Of a stretch of 64,000 bases of DNA, positions 18,692 to 26,973 are shown piece by piece; within the stretch, counting starts at the first letter, position 1; the number at the start of each line of letters is the position of its first letter. The translations under genes were made by a program, and so were the position numbers. The notes beneath the pieces were generated by a model, which did not search any database, had not been told where the DNA came from, and worked only from the letters and a program-made list of their open reading frames with translations. The stretch is from Planctomycetaceae bacterium (GTDB lineage Bacteria > Planctomycetota > Planctomycetia > Planctomycetales > Planctomycetaceae): contig JABURQ010000087.1 in NCBI GenBank assembly GCA_014762625.1, forward strand, positions 1 through 64,000, in the 5' to 3' direction.

Positions 18692-18934
18692 ATGATCGAC
18701 AACATTAAGACCAAGGACTACGAGCTCCTGGAACTGGAAGATCTCGGCCCCAACGTTGATCCCGAGGGAGTCTATTTGCCGAGTCGGGATCAAATCACCC
18801 AGGAATGCAGTGAGATCCGCGACCACTGGTCTGATCGGGAATATCGCAAACGTGCCTCTTTGCCCAAGGACGCCTCCTGGATGCCTCCCACGATTCACCT
18901 GGAACCTGAAATTCAGGTGCAACTTCCCAACTGA
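18692..18934 (+). CDS. Small acidic hypothetical protein
   Basis: An 80-residue protein with no membrane helix or recognised domain. It is acidic at the N-terminus (ELLELEDLGPNVDPEGVYLP) with a charged middle (REYRKRASLP). ATG 18692 is preferred over an upstream in-frame start because GAAAGAG lies eight bases ahead. It precedes a DksA/TraR-like gene and the persulfide-oxidation genes, so a stress-island role is possible, but nothing in the sequence shows a function. Confidence 0.55.
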   Translation: MIDNIKTKDYELLELEDLGPNVDPEGVYLPSRDQITQECSEIRDHWSDREYRKRASLPKDASWMPPTIHLEPEIQVQLPN

Positions 18935-19148
18935 CGGCCCTGTGTTCGAGGCATCCGTCTCAGCGAAGCGAATGAAGCATCGATCGACGACCGATTCTGA
19001 CATCTGAATCACAAGACCTCGAAACTTTCTTTGCCACGTTCTTTCTTTGCCACTTAACAGAGTACCGCATCCCGAGAACTCCCCGCCGATTGTCGGTCTT
19101 CGAGACTTCAGGAGGCGATCGAACAATCCCCTTTGGGAAAGGTGTCCC

Positions 19149-19508
19149 ATGAAACCGATCCAGCTCGATTATTATCGGCGACGGCTGATCCGAATGCGAA
19201 AAGTGGTGGAGCAGAATTTCCTAGTCCATCCTCCTTCCTCGGAGGACGAGCCTCGCGGCATTTTTTCGACCCGTCGAAAGTGGTCTCTGCATAACGGCCG
19301 CTCCCGACTGGAGCTGGCTCAATTGCATCTAGAACTGAGTCGCGCACTGGCACGGATCTCCAAGGGCATTTTCGGACAATGCACCATCTGCCAGCACCCA
19401 ATTCAGGAAGCGCGACTGCGACTCATTCCCTATACCTGCAAGTGCCATGCTTGCGCAGGCCAGCCGTTACCCAGAGAAGAATTGAGAAACAGACTCGAGT
19501 CTTCCTAA
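19149..19508 (+). CDS. DksA/TraR-type C4 zinc-finger protein
   Basis: A 119-residue protein. The N-terminal two thirds are predicted helical and basic (YYRRRLIRMRKVVEQNF, LELAQLHLELSRALARI), as in the coiled coil of DksA/TraR proteins. The C-terminus carries a zinc finger of exactly the family spacing: CTIC, 17 residues, CHAC, with the conserved RLRLIPYT segment between. DksA relatives bind RNA polymerase in the secondary channel and adjust transcription under stress; some small ones respond to oxidation. Whether this one acts on polymerase is inferred. ATG 19149 has an AAGGTG site. The coiled-coil acidic tip DxxDxA is not obvious. Confidence 0.75.
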   Translation: MKPIQLDYYRRRLIRMRKVVEQNFLVHPPSSEDEPRGIFSTRRKWSLHNGRSRLELAQLHLELSRALARISKGIFGQCTICQHPIQEARLRLIPYTCKCHACAGQPLPREELRNRLESS

Positions 19509-20167
19509 TATCGTCTCGAAAGAGAGCAGCGGGAAATATTCTCCTCTCAATTTCCGCCAGCGACCGGGATGAAACCGGATTCCCGTCAGGGCGTTGCCTG
19601 GGCTCACCATATTCCCAGCGACAGTTAGACTTGGCCCTGAGAGCGTGTCCAGAACTGAAGCTAATTCAAAGCCCCGCGGCGAGGTCCAAAATCATTCTGG
19701 TCCCCTCCTTGTCGCGGGTTTGTTTCTACCTCCCGCCCTACGGAGCGTCGAGGATACAGCACGAAAACAGCAACGGATCGTTCTATCCTCTGTCCAGAAG
19801 AGTCCCAACCATATAAAGGTGAAGAGAACGGCATTACTTGCTCTCAGGGAGGCTTCCAATGACTAGAAGTGGTTTTATCACTTATCAGTGTGGCTGGGGA
19901 GGACCGCAGGGAGCCCCCAGAGAGCCTTGGTTGACTGGGGGCGTCGCTTCGATCGGTTGGCCAGTCACCCTTTGTTTTGCCTTTTGAAACTACCTCTAAC
20001 CGCATTCGAACGTTCTGACAGATCGGCCATCACAAAAGCTGTCGCCTGCTCAATTCTCAATCGATCGTCGACAGTTTATTCAACCGATCGGTGCAGCCGC
20101 GTTTTCAGTCTCGATAATCGGCAACCTCTTGGCAGAAGCACAAACGACATCCTCAAAGGAGAACGAC

Positions 20168-20239
20168 ATGGAAATCACCAGAAACGGATCTCAAGCGTCT
20201 GTAGCCGGACCTTCAGTAGTACGCCGGGAACATGATTAG
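20168..20239 (+). pseudogene. N-terminal remnant of a cupin ((R)-mandelonitrile lyase-like) gene
   Basis: A GGAG site precedes ATG 20168. The 23-codon frame begins MEITRNGSQASVAGPS, which I recognise as the start of the small cupin proteins annotated as (R)-mandelonitrile lyase-like (usual start: M-x-I-T-R-N-G-S-Q-x-S-x-x-G-P, then the cupin barrel). After that the frame diverges and stops at TAG. The rest of the cupin is absent from the following bases, so this looks like a gene truncated by deletion. The identification rests on about 15 residues. Confidence 0.5.
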
Positions 20240-20261
20240 CAGTCCTTGGAACATGATTTGC
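20227..20261. repeat. Direct repeat with 21-base period
   Basis: GGAACATGATTAGC (20227-20240) and GGAACATGATTTGC (20248-20261) match at 13 of 14 bases and are 21 bases apart, two helical turns. They lie ahead of the phosphatase/persulfide dioxygenase genes and could be paired binding sites, or a scar of the cupin deletion. Confidence 0.4.
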
Positions 20262-20280
20262 GGTATATGACATCTAGGCT

Positions 20281-20305
20281 GAAGGTATTCCGTATAATTA
20301 CCTTC
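20281..20305. promoter_or_regulatory. Palindrome overlapping a TATAAT box, candidate operator
   Basis: GAAGGTA and TACCTTC are perfect inverted 7-base arms separated by 11 bases. The spacer contains TATAAT (20293-20298). The site is 85 bases ahead of the phosphatase start. A repressor bound here would cover the -10 element. No good -35 is placed at 17 bases (TATGACA near 20266 is about 20 away), so the promoter call is tentative. Confidence 0.4.
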
Positions 20306-20389
20306 CCACAAATTCACTGAGAGATTTCGAGTGCCGGATCCGGTCGGTCTGCTACCAGCCTGTTCCCTGATCGATCAAAGGAGACAATT

Positions 20390-20845
20390 ATGCCAGACAA
20401 AATGAAAATCAACGATCAAGTCACCGTCGGCCCCCAACCCTCAGAAGCAGAGATTGATCAACTTAATCAGGAGGGGGTTCAGACGGTCGTGAACTTCCGC
20501 ACTGCTGGTGAAGATGAACAGCCTTTATCACCTCAAGCTGAGGGTGAAAAAGTGAAGTCAGCGGGAATGAACTACCTTCATATTCCCATCTCGATGGAAT
20601 CGATGGGCCCCGAGCTGGTCGACCGATTCCGCAGCGAATTCCAGGATTTGCCAAAACCAGTCTTCGCACATTGCAAAAGTGGCAAACGCGCCGGAGCAAT
20701 GGTGATGATGCATATGGCGGTCGAGGAAGGCATGAGTGGAGACCAGACGCTGCAAAAAGCCAAGGAGATGGGCTTCGAGTGCGACAAAGAAGAGCTGATA
20801 TCGTTCGTCAAAAATTACGTCGATAGTCATTCCCAGTCGGCCTGA
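20390..20845 (+). CDS. DUF442-type phosphatase-like protein (beta-lactamase hydrolase-like)
   Basis: A 151-residue protein of the DSP-PTPase/DUF442 group often found next to, or fused with, persulfide dioxygenases. The active loop is FAHCKSGKRAGAM (Cys, four residues, Arg), as in the BLH-type proteins. Upstream, VTVGPQPSEAEIDQLNQEGVQTVVNFR is typical of the fold. ATG 20390 is preceded by AAAGGAGAC. It is separated by only 24 bases from the MBL-rhodanese gene, so the two form an operon. Its biochemical role in sulfide/persulfide oxidation is not established in the family. Confidence 0.85.
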   Translation: MPDKMKINDQVTVGPQPSEAEIDQLNQEGVQTVVNFRTAGEDEQPLSPQAEGEKVKSAGMNYLHIPISMESMGPELVDRFRSEFQDLPKPVFAHCKSGKRAGAMVMMHMAVEEGMSGDQTLQKAKEMGFECDKEELISFVKNYVDSHSQSA

Positions 20846-20869
20846 AGTCACTGAGGTAAGGAAAATCTT

Positions 20870-22273
20870 ATGCTGTTCCATCAACGATTTGTGCCGGGCT
20901 TAGCAATCGCTTCGTACATCGTCGGAGACGAAAAAACCGGCGACGCTGCCGTCATCGATCCGACCCGGGACGTCGCCGATTTTATCGGCTTCGCCCGGGA
21001 CAACGATTTGCACATTCGGCACATCATCGAAACCCACGTGCACGCCGACTTTGTCTGCGGTTCGAGAGAATTGAAGGCCCGTCTGGACGACGAACCGACG
21101 ATTCATTGTTCCAGTTACGGCGGAGACGACTGGACGCAACCTTATGCCGACGAGTACGTGAAGGAAGGTGACACGATTGAGATGGGGGATGTACGATTCG
21201 GTTTCCAGCCGACGCCCGGACATACCCCGGAGCACATCGGCATCACGATGTTCGATACGTCGCGCAGCAGTGAGGTGCCGTGGGTGATGTTCAGCGGAGA
21301 TTTTCTCTTCGTCGGAGACGTGGGACGTCCCGACCTGCTCGGTGAGGAACAGAAAAAAGAACTGGCTCACCAACTCTACGAGAGCGTATTTCAACGATTG
21401 AATGATTTGCCCGATATCACGGAAGTCTATCCGGCTCACGGAGCGGGTTCACTGTTCGGCAAGGCGATCGGATCCCGGCAATCGTCCACCGTCGGATACG
21501 AGCGGCGATTCAATCCGTCGCTCCAGAACAAACCGGAAGAACAGTGGGTGAAAGACCTGCTGGACGAAATGCCGCTTTCGCCTCCCTACTTCAAACGAAT
21601 GAAGCAGGTAAACCGAGACGGTCCGGCGATTATTGGTCCGGAGTTTCCTGGTGGCAAACGTTGGGGGGCGAAGCAGGTTTACGAACGCGTCTGCGAAGAT
21701 TGTCTGATCGTAGACGTGCGTTCGAAGGAATCTTTCGCCGCAGCGCACATTCCGAACGCCATCAATATTCCATTCGGCCAGAACTTGCCGACCTGGGCCG
21801 GCTGGGTGTTGCCCTACGATCGCCCTGTTTTGCTCGTGGCCGACGAACCGGCGCAAGTCGAACGCGTCGTCACACATCTGCTCCGCGTGGGCTTCGACGA
21901 TGTGCAAGGTTATCTCGAAGGGGGGATCGGTTCCTGGGAAACAGGCGGTTTGCCGCTTTCGACGCTGAACACTATGTCGGTGCATGATCTCGACAAGTTG
22001 CGCAGAGCCGAGAAGCAATTGACGATTCTCGATGTCCGGACCGAAAAAGAATGGAACGACGGCCATATTGACGGCGCGACTCACGTTCATGGAGGAACTT
22101 TACAGGAACGTGTGGATGAACTCTCCCAAGACAAGCCGGTGGCCGTGGTTTGCGGTTCCGGCTATCGAGCATCCATCGCCTCATCGTTTCTCAAAAGACA
22201 CGGCTTTGAAGACGTCACTAACGTCATCGGAGGAATGTCAGCTTGGAAAGCGGCGGAATTGCCGACAACGTGA
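20870..22273 (+). CDS. Persulfide dioxygenase-rhodanese fusion (CstB-like)
   Basis: A 467-residue protein with three domains. The N-terminal metallo-beta-lactamase domain (about 1-240) has THVHAD at 55-60, giving H56, H58 and D60, followed by Phe rather than the His of ETHE1. The first rhodanese-like domain (about 270-365) lacks an active Cys (VLLVADEP at that place). The last one (about 370-467) has the active loop CGSGYRA with C428. This order, with a dead middle and live last rhodanese, is that of staphylococcal CstB, which oxidises persulfides to thiosulfate with O2 and Fe(II). It shares an operon with the upstream phosphatase-like gene. Confidence 0.9.
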   Translation: MLFHQRFVPGLAIASYIVGDEKTGDAAVIDPTRDVADFIGFARDNDLHIRHIIETHVHADFVCGSRELKARLDDEPTIHCSSYGGDDWTQPYADEYVKEGDTIEMGDVRFGFQPTPGHTPEHIGITMFDTSRSSEVPWVMFSGDFLFVGDVGRPDLLGEEQKKELAHQLYESVFQRLNDLPDITEVYPAHGAGSLFGKAIGSRQSSTVGYERRFNPSLQNKPEEQWVKDLLDEMPLSPPYFKRMKQVNRDGPAIIGPEFPGGKRWGAKQVYERVCEDCLIVDVRSKESFAAAHIPNAINIPFGQNLPTWAGWVLPYDRPVLLVADEPAQVERVVTHLLRVGFDDVQGYLEGGIGSWETGGLPLSTLNTMSVHDLDKLRRAEKQLTILDVRTEKEWNDGHIDGATHVHGGTLQERVDELSQDKPVAVVCGSGYRASIASSFLKRHGFEDVTNVIGGMSAWKAAELPTT

Positions 22274-22375
22274 AACGGTCTGGAGCCTCCATTCCGCATG
22301 GTCACATAGAATTTGAGCGATGGAAGTTCCTCTCACAGATCGCCTTTTCATGCGGCTCCCAGTATCCTTGGAGAC

Positions 22376-23950
22376 ATGGAATTCGCGTTATTACAAGTAA
22401 TGGGGGGATTAGGTCTCTTTCTGTTCGGCATGGGCTCCATCACCAGTGCGCTTCGCGCTCTGGCAGACCAGCGGCTCCGGGAATGGATCAAGACCACCGT
22501 CAATAGCCCGTCGCGCGGAGCGGTAACTGGTGCGCTCGCCACGACCGTTCTGCAATCCTCCAGCGCGACCACGGTTGCCGCCGTCGGGTTCGTCGGGGCG
22601 GGTCTGCTCTCCTTTCCCGAATCGCTGGGGATTATTTTTGGGGCGAACATCGGCACCACGATTAAAGGCTGGATCGTGGCACTGGTCGGCTTCAAACTCG
22701 ATCTGGGAGAAATTCTGCTGCCGCTGATCCTGCTGGGAGCGATCATGCGAATGATCGGTCAAAAGACAACGCGAGAAACGGGAACGGCTCTCGCGGGATT
22801 CGGACTGATTTTTCTGGGGATCGGTTTTCTGCAAGCGGGGCTTTCGGGGTTTGAAGGCCGCATCACGCCTGAGAGCTTCCCCTCCGACACGATCACCGGA
22901 CGACTGCTGCTGGTGTTGATCGGTCTGGTAATTACCTTGATCACGCAGTCTTCCAGTGCGGGCGTCGCGACGGCTCTCACTGCCGTCCACACCGGAACCA
23001 TTTCACTCCCCCAGGCGGCGGCGATGGTCATCGGAATGGATGTGGGAACGACGGCGACCGCTGCATTGGCAACGATCGGGGGGAACTTGCATGCGCGTCG
23101 AACCGGTTACGCGCATGTGATCTATAACAGTATGACGGGGATCATGGCGTTTCTTCTCCTAACGCCCTATATGCAGGCTGTGGCCCGCTGGCTACCGACG
23201 TCGATGGAACGCGACCCCGAACTGGTACTGGTTGGGTTTCATACGTTCTTCAATACGCTGGGCGTGTTGCTGGTGCTGCCTTTCACAGGAGCGTTTGCAC
23301 GATTAATCGAACGTCTGGTGAACGAAGAAGGAAACCCGTTAACGAGGCAACTCGATCGGAATCTCTTAAAAGATCCTTCGCTGGCGGTCTCGGCAGTGAC
23401 GGGAACTTTATGGGAGGTGACGACGGCGTTGTTGAGTGAGCTGGAGAAGTTATTACGTGGCGAAGAAGTCCGATCTCCCGAACGCCGGTTGAATGAGATT
23501 ACGGAAGCGATTGTGGAATGTCGCGATTATCTGGGCGAAGTCTCGGCGAGTGGTGAGGGCGCGTTTGAATTTCACGATTATCTGGCTGACGTGCATGTCC
23601 TCGATCATCTATATCGCATTGCGGAACGGGTTCGCGAGCAACAGCGTTTGAAACGCTGCCGTGCGGACGACGAACTGATTCAGATGTCGGAAAAATTACT
23701 GGAGATGAGCGGTCTGCTGCGGGAGAGTTCGTTGCCGGTGAATCAAGCGTGCGCGGAACAGATTCATCTGGCGAATCGCGTCTTAAAAACAGGTATGCGC
23801 GACTATCGACGACTCATGATCGAACGTACGGCCAAAGGGGAAGTCGGAACCTCGGAGTCTATCCGGATGATGGATACGGCCCGGACGCTGCGTCGGTTGG
23901 GATATCACGTCTGGCGGATCGCCCATCATCTGCAGAATGAGGAAGCGTGA
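22376..23950 (+). CDS. Na/Pi cotransporter family protein with PhoU-like domain
   Basis: A 524-residue membrane protein. Two Na/Pi-cotransporter repeats are marked by QSSSATTVAAVGFVGAG and TQSSSAGVATALTAVHTG, the hallmark QSSS motifs that build the transport path. About eight hydrophobic segments are followed by a helical, charged C-terminal region (about residues 330-524) typical of the PhoU-like part. It probably carries phosphate with sodium across the inner membrane. ATG 22376 follows GGAG closely; an upstream TTG frame has no better site. It lies about 100 bases behind the persulfide dioxygenase gene, possibly in the same transcript. Confidence 0.88.
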   Translation: MEFALLQVMGGLGLFLFGMGSITSALRALADQRLREWIKTTVNSPSRGAVTGALATTVLQSSSATTVAAVGFVGAGLLSFPESLGIIFGANIGTTIKGWIVALVGFKLDLGEILLPLILLGAIMRMIGQKTTRETGTALAGFGLIFLGIGFLQAGLSGFEGRITPESFPSDTITGRLLLVLIGLVITLITQSSSAGVATALTAVHTGTISLPQAAAMVIGMDVGTTATAALATIGGNLHARRTGYAHVIYNSMTGIMAFLLLTPYMQAVARWLPTSMERDPELVLVGFHTFFNTLGVLLVLPFTGAFARLIERLVNEEGNPLTRQLDRNLLKDPSLAVSAVTGTLWEVTTALLSELEKLLRGEEVRSPERRLNEITEAIVECRDYLGEVSASGEGAFEFHDYLADVHVLDHLYRIAERVREQQRLKRCRADDELIQMSEKLLEMSGLLRESSLPVNQACAEQIHLANRVLKTGMRDYRRLMIERTAKGEVGTSESIRMMDTARTLRRLGYHVWRIAHHLQNEEA

Positions 23951-24120
23951 GAGTTCTCCGGCAGTCACCCGACCCGCTTCTCAAAATCTTGTCATTACTG
24001 CACCGTCGGGGTAGGCTCGGAAATTGGACCTCTGGAGAAATTTCATAAGTTCGAGATCCCAAACACCCTGCTCTCCGTATCGAAATCAGTCACCGACACG
24101 AAACCGATAGAGAACTCATC

Positions 24121-24600
24121 ATGAAATGCCAGAACTGTGCTGGAACGCTCACCTTCATGGAGGACCGAAACTACTTCTACTGCGAGTATTGCGGCAGCTT
24201 TCATTTCCCGGAAGAGAATGCGGAAGGTGTGGTCGTCCTGCATGAGGCGGTTGACGATCTGGAGTGTCCCGTTTGCGTGCGCCCTTTGGCGCTGGCCTCC
24301 ATTGCCGACCAGCGTGTGTTGCACTGCACGAATTGCCGCGGAGTCTACGTCCCAAACACAACCTTCCGGCAGATCGTCGACGCATTACGGGGGCAATCGC
24401 GCGGGACGGGACCAGTGAAGCCGATCAATCCTGCCGAGTACGAGCGGAAGGTGAATTGTCCCGCATGCGAGCGGCGGATGGAGACGCATCCGTATTACGG
24501 CCCTGGTGCGGTCGTGATCGACAGTTGCTCGGCGTGTCATATGATCTGGCTCGATCACGGCGAACTGGATATCGTCATCGACGCCAGCCATCGAAAGTAA
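24121..24600 (+). CDS. Zinc-ribbon protein with TFIIB-type finger
   Basis: A 159-residue protein built of three Cys pairs of zinc ribbons: MKCQNCAG with YCEYCGS, LECPVCVRPL with LHCTNCRG, and VNCPACERRM with DSCSACHMIWLDHGEL. The last matches the zf-TFIIB pattern (CPxC ... C..C...WLD.GEL). No catalytic domain is visible. It may bind nucleic acid or protein; the family has no assigned role. It converges on the following minus-strand gene, with a short hairpin covering both stop codons. Confidence 0.8.
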   Translation: MKCQNCAGTLTFMEDRNYFYCEYCGSFHFPEENAEGVVVLHEAVDDLECPVCVRPLALASIADQRVLHCTNCRGVYVPNTTFRQIVDALRGQSRGTGPVKPINPAEYERKVNCPACERRMETHPYYGPGAVVIDSCSACHMIWLDHGELDIVIDASHRK

Positions 24601-24618
24601 GCGTCTCGATGTCGCTTA
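24598..24618. other. Hairpin spanning two convergent stop codons
   Basis: TAAGCG, nine bases, CGCTTA: a 6-bp perfect inverted repeat that contains the TAA stops of both convergent genes. It has no T-run, so it is at most a weak bidirectional terminator. Confidence 0.3.
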
Positions 24619-25167
24619 TCGCTGTTTGTCGAGGATGCCCATCTCATCATCGCCGATCACACTCAAACGGGTCACTTCAATAATCTTCCATTCTCCCGCT
24701 TCCTTTCTCCAATCGACTTTCCAGCGTGTCGGTTGTCGCCCGACGTTGCCGAAGCCGACGACGGTCGCGGTAACGTTCGCCCGGAAGTGGGATTCGGCGA
24801 GCGTGTTTTCCGCTTTAGTTTTAACCCATAAGTCAGTGATGCGATAATCCTCCTCGATGTCGGCCATACTCACAGCCGCCGTCGCGACTCCGAGAAGCGT
24901 TTTATTCTGCGTCGAGAAGTGCGACAACACAGCGGGCAGGTCATCCCTTTGGAAGTCGTCGGCGAGTTCGTAGATCTGGAGCTCGACCTGTTCGGCGTCA
25001 GTGACGATCCGTTGTTCGATGGCGTAGATGGCACCGCAGGAGATGCCGAGTAGCAGGGCCACGATCATCAGTTTCATTTTCTGCTGGGCGATGGCGACAA
25101 ACGCCACGATGACCCCCAGGCCTCCAAACAGAAAAATCGGCGACCACGCATCTTCGGTGAACCACAT
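24616..25167 (-). CDS. Two-helix membrane protein with NTF2-like C-terminal domain
   Basis: A 183-residue protein of unknown function. Two N-terminal hydrophobic helices (about residues 9-27 and 33-50) are followed by a soluble domain of about 125 residues. The pattern there (ADDFQRDDLPAVLSHFS, then beta strands ending VDWRKEAGEWKIIEVTRLSV) resembles SnoaL/NTF2-like folds, in which a helix and a curved sheet form a pocket. No catalytic residues can be named. It ends tail to tail with the zinc-ribbon gene and is separated from rimK by 181 bases. Confidence 0.75.
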   Translation of the reverse strand: MWFTEDAWSPIFLFGGLGVIVAFVAIAQQKMKLMIVALLLGISCGAIYAIEQRIVTDAEQVELQIYELADDFQRDDLPAVLSHFSTQNKTLLGVATAAVSMADIEEDYRITDLWVKTKAENTLAESHFRANVTATVVGFGNVGRQPTRWKVDWRKEAGEWKIIEVTRLSVIGDDEMGILDKQR

Positions 25168-25348
25168 GAGCAGGACTTTCTATGAGAGGAGTGGGACGGG
25201 AATGAGTCGCGAATGCGAATGCCGGAACCGGCTGGCTTCATTGTAGGTATCACGGGTCAATAAAGACACAGCAACAGCCACAATCCAGCATATCCTGTTT
25301 CTTACATGGCACTTAAGTCGAACGAAAAGCCAGTTCGACGCTTGGGAG

Positions 25349-26242
25349 TCAGATCGAGCCGAACCCCTTACCGGTACTCCGTTCCACGAACTCAATGATC
25401 TCGCCGGCCACATCAACGTCGGTGGCACTTTCCACACCTTCGAGTCCCGGCGACGAATTGACTTCCATCACCAACGGTCCCCGTTTGGAAGGAAGCAGAT
25501 CGACGCCGGCGATGCTCAACCCTACCGCTTTGGTGGCGGCGAGGGCTACACGTTCCATCTCGGCGGTCAGCTTGACCGCTTCGGCCGTTCCGCCGCGATG
25601 CAGGTTGGATCGATACTCGCCCGGTTCACCGACGCGTTTCATGGCGGCAACGACGCGATCTCCCACCACAAAGCAACGAATGTCGGAGGCATCCGCTTCC
25701 TTGATGAATTCCTGAACCAGGATGTTGGCGTCGAGTACCATGAACGCCTCGATCACCGCTTCGGCGGCTTTGCGGTGTTCGGCAAGAATCACGCCGATCC
25801 CCTGGGTTCCTTCCAGTAGTTTCACGACCACCGGCGTCCCGCCGACCTGTTCGAGCAGGCCGGCGATATCTTTGGTGGAGTGGGCGAATCCGGTGACCGG
25901 CATATCAACGCCGTTGCGGGCGAGCATCTGCATCGAGCGAAGTTTGTCGCGCGAATTAGTAATCGCCTGGGCGCGACTGGTAACGAACGTGCTCATCATT
26001 TCAAACTGACGAACGACAGCGGCTCCATAAAATGTTTTCGACGCACCGATGCGCGGGATAACCGCGTCGAACTCTTCAAGCGTGCGTCCCATGAAGCGAA
26101 CCGTGGGCTTCGTAGCGGAGATATCCATCATACAGCGAAGATAGTCGATCACTTCGGGTTCGTGACCGCGTTCTTCCGCCGCCTCGACAAGACGTCGCGT
26201 CGAGTAAAGATTTTCCCCCCGAGAGAGGATAGCGATTTCCAT
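25349..26242 (-). CDS. rimK: RimK-type ATP-grasp ligase
   Basis: A 297-residue ATP-grasp ligase, the usual RimK length. It has the N-terminal [30 protein letters not shown] region, the ATP-grasp Lys/Gly-rich loop [31 protein letters not shown], and the C-terminal metal site [12 protein letters not shown]. RimK adds glutamates to the C-terminus of ribosomal protein S6 in E. coli and Pseudomonas. The rimB gene sits eight bases upstream, so it is a rimB-rimK operon; no rimA is present here. Whether S6 is the target in this organism is inferred. Confidence 0.92.
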   Translation of the reverse strand: MEIAILSRGENLYSTRRLVEAAEERGHEPEVIDYLRCMMDISATKPTVRFMGRTLEEFDAVIPRIGASKTFYGAAVVRQFEMMSTFVTSRAQAITNSRDKLRSMQMLARNGVDMPVTGFAHSTKDIAGLLEQVGGTPVVVKLLEGTQGIGVILAEHRKAAEAVIEAFMVLDANILVQEFIKEADASDIRCFVVGDRVVAAMKRVGEPGEYRSNLHRGGTAEAVKLTAEMERVALAATKAVGLSIAGVDLLPSKRGPLVMEVNSSPGLEGVESATDVDVAGEIIEFVERSTGKGFGSI

Positions 26243-26250
26243 ATCGATGA

Positions 26251-26784
26251 CTAACTGTCAGAGTTGAGCTTCTTGGATGATTTTTTGCGAGTCTTCTTTT
26301 TTTTCTTCTTGATCTTCACCGTCTTTTTCCTGCCTGGCCGTTCGCTTAACAAATACGTCTTTGCGGGATCGACGAGGAAGCGATTTTTCAGGCTTTGCCG
26401 CCCTAACAGCATCGGCATTCCCATGGTCTCACGATTAGCCAATGTGAGTTCAATGGCCCACACGAGCCCGCCGATGGAGGCGTGCGTCAGCACCACGGGA
26501 CGACGTGAATAATGGCCGTTGGAGCTTTTCACGCGACGATATTCGAGTAGTTCCGCTTCGACCGATTTTTCCTTGGGAGCCTGAAGCGTTCCATATTTAA
26601 CGGTGAACCGAACGAGTTGGATCCCTTTGTCTGAGAAGACTTCTTCCACTTCGGCATGGATCGCCGACGTCGTCGCTCCCGTATCGATTTTGACGTGAAC
26701 ATCCTTGATTCCCAGATCGGGTAAATCAACCTGCTCTTTCCAACCGATAATGGGTAAATCGAGATGCGGGGGTTTCTTGACCAA
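26251..26784 (-). CDS. rimB: RimB-type retropepsin-like protease, RimK partner
   Basis: A 177-residue protein of the family formerly called ATP-dependent zinc protease (PF05618). The active motif [14 protein letters not shown] near residues 31-44 has the single DTGA of retropepsin-like aspartic proteases, and [24 protein letters not shown] is the family C-terminal signature. RimB trims glutamate tails added by RimK in Pseudomonas. The last 25 residues are almost all Lys/Arg/Ser, an unusual basic tail. The start is TTG 26784, supported by AGGTGG a few bases ahead and by the absence of a better ATG. Confidence 0.88.
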   Translation of the reverse strand: MVKKPPHLDLPIIGWKEQVDLPDLGIKDVHVKIDTGATTSAIHAEVEEVFSDKGIQLVRFTVKYGTLQAPKEKSVEAELLEYRRVKSSNGHYSRRPVVLTHASIGGLVWAIELTLANRETMGMPMLLGRQSLKNRFLVDPAKTYLLSERPGRKKTVKIKKKKKKTRKKSSKKLNSDS

Positions 26785-26830
26785 AAATCCACCTGTTCGA
26801 AAAATGTCCCGGAACTGATCTTCGGAAATG

Positions 26831-26861
26831 ATTATACAGGAAATCGATACACAACTCGCAA
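26831..26861 (-). promoter_or_regulatory. Candidate promoter of rimB-rimK
   Basis: On the minus strand TTGCGA is followed after 19 bases by a perfect TATAAT (+ strand 26831-26836), about 47 bases ahead of the rimB TTG start. The spacer is longer than ideal, so this is tentative. Confidence 0.3.
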
Positions 26862-26973
26862 GTCTTCAGGAAAAGTCGAATCTCCGCTTCCCGAAAAATC
26901 ACATTGATTCGCGGAGCGTTTTCCCCTATTTCTGGAACCAGACATCTCTCACTCAACAAGGACGCATGCGGCT

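Larger units (their letters stand above)
19509..20389. other. Gene-poor stretch with gene remnants and regulatory repeats
   Basis: About 880 bases with no intact recognisable gene. It contains a 42-codon open frame with a good ribosome site (19859-19987), the first codons of a decayed cupin gene (20168-20239), a 21-base-spaced direct repeat (20227-20261) and a palindrome overlapping TATAAT (20281-20305). Other open frames look like noise. Confidence 0.55.

Noticed and set aside
19888-20235. 115-codon open frame in the gene-poor stretch
   Set aside because: It has no ribosome site and no recognisable fold, and it overlaps the cupin remnant in another frame.
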